A stretch of 9,351 nt of DNA, taken from the NCBI GenBank assembly GCA_030151135.1, contig JASLEQ010000177.1, positions 1 through 9,351 of the forward strand, read 5' to 3'. Position 1 is the stretch's first letter, and the number at the start of each line of letters is the position of its first letter. The position numbers were made by a program, and so were the translations under genes. Below are positions 7,412-9,351 of the stretch, one piece after another. Source of the stretch: Candidatus Sulfotelmatobacter sp. (GTDB taxonomy: Bacteria > Acidobacteriota > Terriglobia > Terriglobales > SbA1). Under the pieces are notes generated by a model. That model saw nothing but the letters and a program-made list of their open reading frames with translations, was not told where the DNA came from and did no database searches.

Positions 7412-7752
7412 TGGAAAGTTTCGAACGCTCGCTGCATGAAGTAATCAGGGTAATCGACCACTTCCTCGACGAGACCAAGGATCCATCCATAGTCCTCGCC
7501 GCTGATATCTTCCAGGAGGTCTCGAGCCGCATTGAATCCGCCCGTCGCGCGCGCGAGTTCCGGGAGCCCGGGACGGTGCGCGAAACCTACGCGGGTCTCT
7601 GCAGGGCCTATCACGGAAAACTGGAATGCCTTCTGCGGAGGCTTGGCGACCTTGAAATCCGTTTCACGCAGGAACGGAACCGTCTCGCGGAACAACACAA
7701 CTGGATTCTCCGCACGCGCGATTGGCACCAGGCTATGAGCAATACTCAATAG
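7411..7752 (+). CDS. Small helical protein in the FliT position (putative flagellar chaperone-like)
   Basis: This 113-residue soluble protein is predicted to be almost all helical, with charged amphipathic stretches (IFQEVSSRIESARRAREF; HGKLECLLRRLGDLEIRFT; then QERNRLAEQ) and no membrane or signal segment. I do not recognise the family from motifs. Size, helicity and place directly after fliS suggest a FliT- or FlgN-like export chaperone, but that rests on context. Three starts are possible: GTG 7399, ATG 7408 and ATG 7411. The last is preferred because GGAG (7401-7404) lies 6 bases before it and it overlaps the fliS stop as TGATG. If FliT-like, its normal partner would be FliD, whose C-terminus is the part kept in the upstream chimera. 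Its last 20 bases overlap the convergent receiver gene. Confidence 0.6.
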   Translation: MESFERSLHEVIRVIDHFLDETKDPSIVLAADIFQEVSSRIESARRAREFREPGTVRETYAGLCRAYHGKLECLLRRLGDLEIRFTQERNRLAEQHNWILRTRDWHQAMSNTQ

Positions 7753-8608
7753 CGGCCTTCCCGACCCCCGTCGCGGCAGGTGCGTGGACCGCCAAGTGAT
7801 GGTAGACCTCGAGGCAACGTCGGACCGCCGCCAGTAGAGACGCCGGATTGTAAGGCTTCGCAAGATAGTAAAGCCGTCGTGAGCGGTCTTCACTTACCGG
7901 CGCGGCATAGCCGGAAGTCAACAAGATCGGGATTGCAGCCAGCGAAGCATGCAGTGTGCGTGCCAGGTCCTTTCCGCTCATCCCAGGCAACGTAAGGTCG
8001 GTGATCACCGCGCAAATCGTCTTTCGGCGGCGCTCGAATAGCTGCAACCCTTCTTCTGCATCCCGTGCCGCCAACACGTTATAACCAGCTGCTTCCAGTA
8101 CCTCGCAGCTCGACTCACGGACGAAGGCGTCATCCTCGACCAGAAGAATCGCATTGCGGTGCAAGGTCGACCTGCAACCCCTACGATGCACGGGAAGCCT
8201 CAACTTGAACTGCATACCATTCTCCAATGTGGTCATCGCCATCCCGATCTTGCTGGAAAGCAACGCCCGCGCAATCGACGCGGCATTTTTTGCCCACGTC
8301 TTTTCCGGCAACGCCGTCTTCCCGATATCCCTTTGCACTTCCAGTGTCAGCACCACGCAACTGTCCCCCGGCTGCAAACTGTCTTCGTAGTTGGCAGAGA
8401 CCACAAGATGATCCTTTGCATCAGCACACCTGCACAACGCGGCGGAGGCCTCGCAGATATCAACCTCGGCTTCCGAAGTCAGCAAAATCGGCGGAAGATA
8501 CTCCGGAAACTCTGTCGTCAGACACTCAGGCTGGATCTCGCCGAACCCGTTCTTCCACACTCTCTCGAACAGGTCCCGCACCTGCCAAACCCGCGAATCT
8601 TTTTCCAT
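7733..8608 (-). CDS. Receiver-domain protein with a degenerate kinase-like N-terminal region
   Basis: The C-terminal part (about 152-270) of this 291-residue protein is a clear receiver domain: LLVEDD with Asp159/Asp160, phosphoacceptor Asp204 in ITDLTLPGMSG, Thr231 in LLTSGY, and Lys251 in LAKPY. This is the type found at the end of hybrid histidine kinases. The N-terminal part (about 40-143) keeps a faint outline of a histidine-kinase ATPase domain: a strand like VVLTLEV, then IARALLSSKIG and GMQFKLRLPVHRRG where kinases have the G2 helix and the final GTTF-LPV strand. The N box, DxGxG and GxGxG motifs are missing, so it cannot bind ATP in the usual way. No output domain follows. It starts at an ATG with a strong site (GGAGG, 7 bases before). 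It is convergent with the flagellar operon and divergent from the peptidase. A role as phosphate sink or adaptor is possible; its partner is unknown. Confidence 0.8.
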   Translation of the reverse strand: MEKDSRVWQVRDLFERVWKNGFGEIQPECLTTEFPEYLPPILLTSEAEVDICEASAALCRCADAKDHLVVSANYEDSLQPGDSCVVLTLEVQRDIGKTALPEKTWAKNAASIARALLSSKIGMAMTTLENGMQFKLRLPVHRRGCRSTLHRNAILLVEDDAFVRESSCEVLEAAGYNVLAARDAEEGLQLFERRRKTICAVITDLTLPGMSGKDLARTLHASLAAIPILLTSGYAAPVSEDRSRRLYYLAKPYNPASLLAAVRRCLEVYHHLAVHAPAATGVGKAAIEYCS

Positions 8609-8708
8609 GATCGTTCCTCCTACAAATCAGACCTGCACGGGAATTGCCATCGGGGTACCGCGAAACCGGTTGTTCTCCCTCTAGATACAGGGCCTCACCC
8701 ATCGCGGT

Positions 8709-8724
8709 CGCAAATCGCCTTCCG
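8709..8724 (-). promoter_or_regulatory. Weak sigma-54-like element upstream of the receiver gene
   Basis: Read on the minus strand, CGGAAGGCGATTTGCG has GG and GC separated by exactly 10 bases and a good TTGC -12 element, but the -24 element is CGGA instead of TGGC. It would give a leader of about 90 bases. Such partial matches arise by chance often, so this is only a candidate. Confidence 0.2.
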
Positions 8725-8759
8725 ACTTTGACACTGCAAGCCCACATCGGAACACGATA

Positions 8760-8778
8760 ATCCGAGTCTGGCTCGGAT
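8760..8778. promoter_or_regulatory. Inverted repeat in the divergent spacer before the M28 peptidase
   Basis: ATCCGAG-TCTGG-CTCGGAT has perfect 7-bp arms and a 5-base loop. It overlaps the end of a -10-like GATAAT (8756-8761) and lies 46 bases before the peptidase start. It could be an operator or a leader hairpin. It has no T-run on either side, so it is not a typical terminator. Confidence 0.3.
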
Positions 8779-8811
8779 CGACCGTTCAGGTATCATTCCT
8801 CTTTTCCAATC

Positions 8812-8816
8812 GGAGG
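8812..8816 (+). promoter_or_regulatory. Ribosome-binding site supporting a TTG start of the peptidase
   Basis: GGAGG lies 7 bases before the TTG at 8824 and 10 before the TTG at 8827. The first in-frame ATG (8863) would remove the basic residues of the signal peptide, so a TTG start is more likely. Confidence 0.55.
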
Positions 8817-8823
8817 CCCCTTC

Positions 8824-9351
8824 TTGTTGCTAGCGAAAGCTCGGCTCATCACTACCTTTGCGATGTATACCTCTCTCCTTCTCTTCATTCCTTCCGCCAT
8901 CCCAGCCCAAAGTGCAGCCTCCGAGAGCGTCGACTTGGAGGTGGTCACCCAGATCCGCCCGGAGGGCTTCCACAACTCCCAAGTGATGAAAACCGCCTCC
9001 GATATCATTGACGGTATTGGAGAGCGCCTCACCGGATCTCCCAACGCCAAGCGCGCCAGCGAGTGGACGCGCGATCAACTCACCCAGTGGGGTTTGCAGA
9101 ACGCCCACCTTGAGCCTTTTAATTTCGGTCGCGGGTGGCAGAACGAATTCACCTCGGTCCGCATGATCTCTCCTGACTTCATGGAACTCATCGCTTACCC
9201 AAAGGCGTGGAGTGAAGGCACTAATGGCGTCGTCAAAGGCTCCGCCATCCGCGTTCTGGCCAAGAAACCCGAAGACCTCGACAAATATAAGGGCCAGCTC
9301 TCCGGCAAAATCGTTCTCTTCGGCGACCTTCCTGAAGTCAAACCGCAAACA
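8824..9351 (+). CDS. Secreted M28-family metallopeptidase, N-terminal part (cut by window edge)
   Basis: The frame is open for 176 codons to the window end. With the TTG start (8824 or 8827) it has a signal peptide: basic start (LAKAR), hydrophobic core (MYTSLLLFIPSAIPA) and a probable cut after IPA. The mature part has a helix with SDIIDGIGERLTGSPN at about 60-75, then WTRDQLTQWGLQNAHLEPF and GRGW, a pattern I associate with Acidobacteriota M28 peptidases. The last 50 residues (NGVVKGSAIRVL..., YKGQLSGKIVLFGDL) look like the start of a PA domain, which such enzymes carry before or inside the zinc-peptidase domain. The zinc ligands are beyond the edge, so activity cannot be judged. The protein would act in the periplasm or outside as an aminopeptidase or carboxypeptidase. 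It is divergent from the receiver gene, with no functional link to the flagellar genes visible. Confidence 0.82.
   Translation, partial: MLLAKARLITTFAMYTSLLLFIPSAIPAQSAASESVDLEVVTQIRPEGFHNSQVMKTASDIIDGIGERLTGSPNAKRASEWTRDQLTQWGLQNAHLEPFNFGRGWQNEFTSVRMISPDFMELIAYPKAWSEGTNGVVKGSAIRVLAKKPEDLDKYKGQLSGKIVLFGDLPEVKPQT

Noticed and set aside
8728..8761. TTGACA ... GATAAT as a sigma-70 promoter for the peptidase
   Set aside because: Both hexamers are good, but the spacer is 22 bases, well outside the usual 16-18.
8830..9348. Minus-strand open frame of 172 codons at the right edge
   Set aside because: The plus strand encodes a signal peptide and M28/PA-like sequence with a good ribosome-binding site.

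Overview
The window looks like chromosomal DNA of an Acidobacteriota bacterium of the Terriglobia/Koribacter type, possibly from a metagenome. This is an inference from high-GC coding DNA, a very long LptC/LptA-type protein next to lptB and rpoN, an unusually long RpoN, and an M28 peptidase whose conserved stretch I associate with that phylum. No RNA gene, insertion sequence, CRISPR array or prophage is visible. No gene-free stretch exceeds 300 bases; the gaps are 137, 178 and about 215 bp.

Left block (1-4488, minus strand). Read from right to left, this is a lipopolysaccharide-transport operon followed by the sigma-54 gene. It holds a 758-residue membrane-anchored LptC/LptA-type bridge protein, the ATPase LptB (overlapping it by one base in TAATG), and rpoN, which is cut by the left edge. 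This matches the lptC-lptA-lptB-rpoN order well known in Proteobacteria.

Middle block (4584-7752, plus strand). Four tightly packed genes form one probable operon: a soluble PAS-type histidine kinase; a chimeric protein that begins as an OmpR-type response regulator and ends as the C-terminal part of the flagellar cap protein FliD; the flagellin chaperone FliS; and a small helical protein in the usual FliT position. A good sigma-54 (-24/-12) promoter candidate lies about 70 bp before the kinase, divergent from the lpt operon. The chimera is the main oddity. The response regulator stops inside the recognition helix of its DNA-binding domain, and the next codons are FliD without its N-terminal half. 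Both partners look broken, so a deletion fusion or an assembly join is more likely than a designed fusion, although the frame is open and the neighbours are tightly spaced.

Right block (7733-9351). A minus-strand protein with a degenerate kinase-like N-terminus and an intact receiver domain overlaps the end of the flagellar operon tail to tail by 20 bp. After a 215-bp divergent spacer, a secreted M28-family metallopeptidase with a TTG start runs off the right edge.

Together the window joins envelope biogenesis (Lpt), a global sigma factor that often controls flagella (RpoN), and a signalling-plus-flagellar operon that may itself be sigma-54 dependent.
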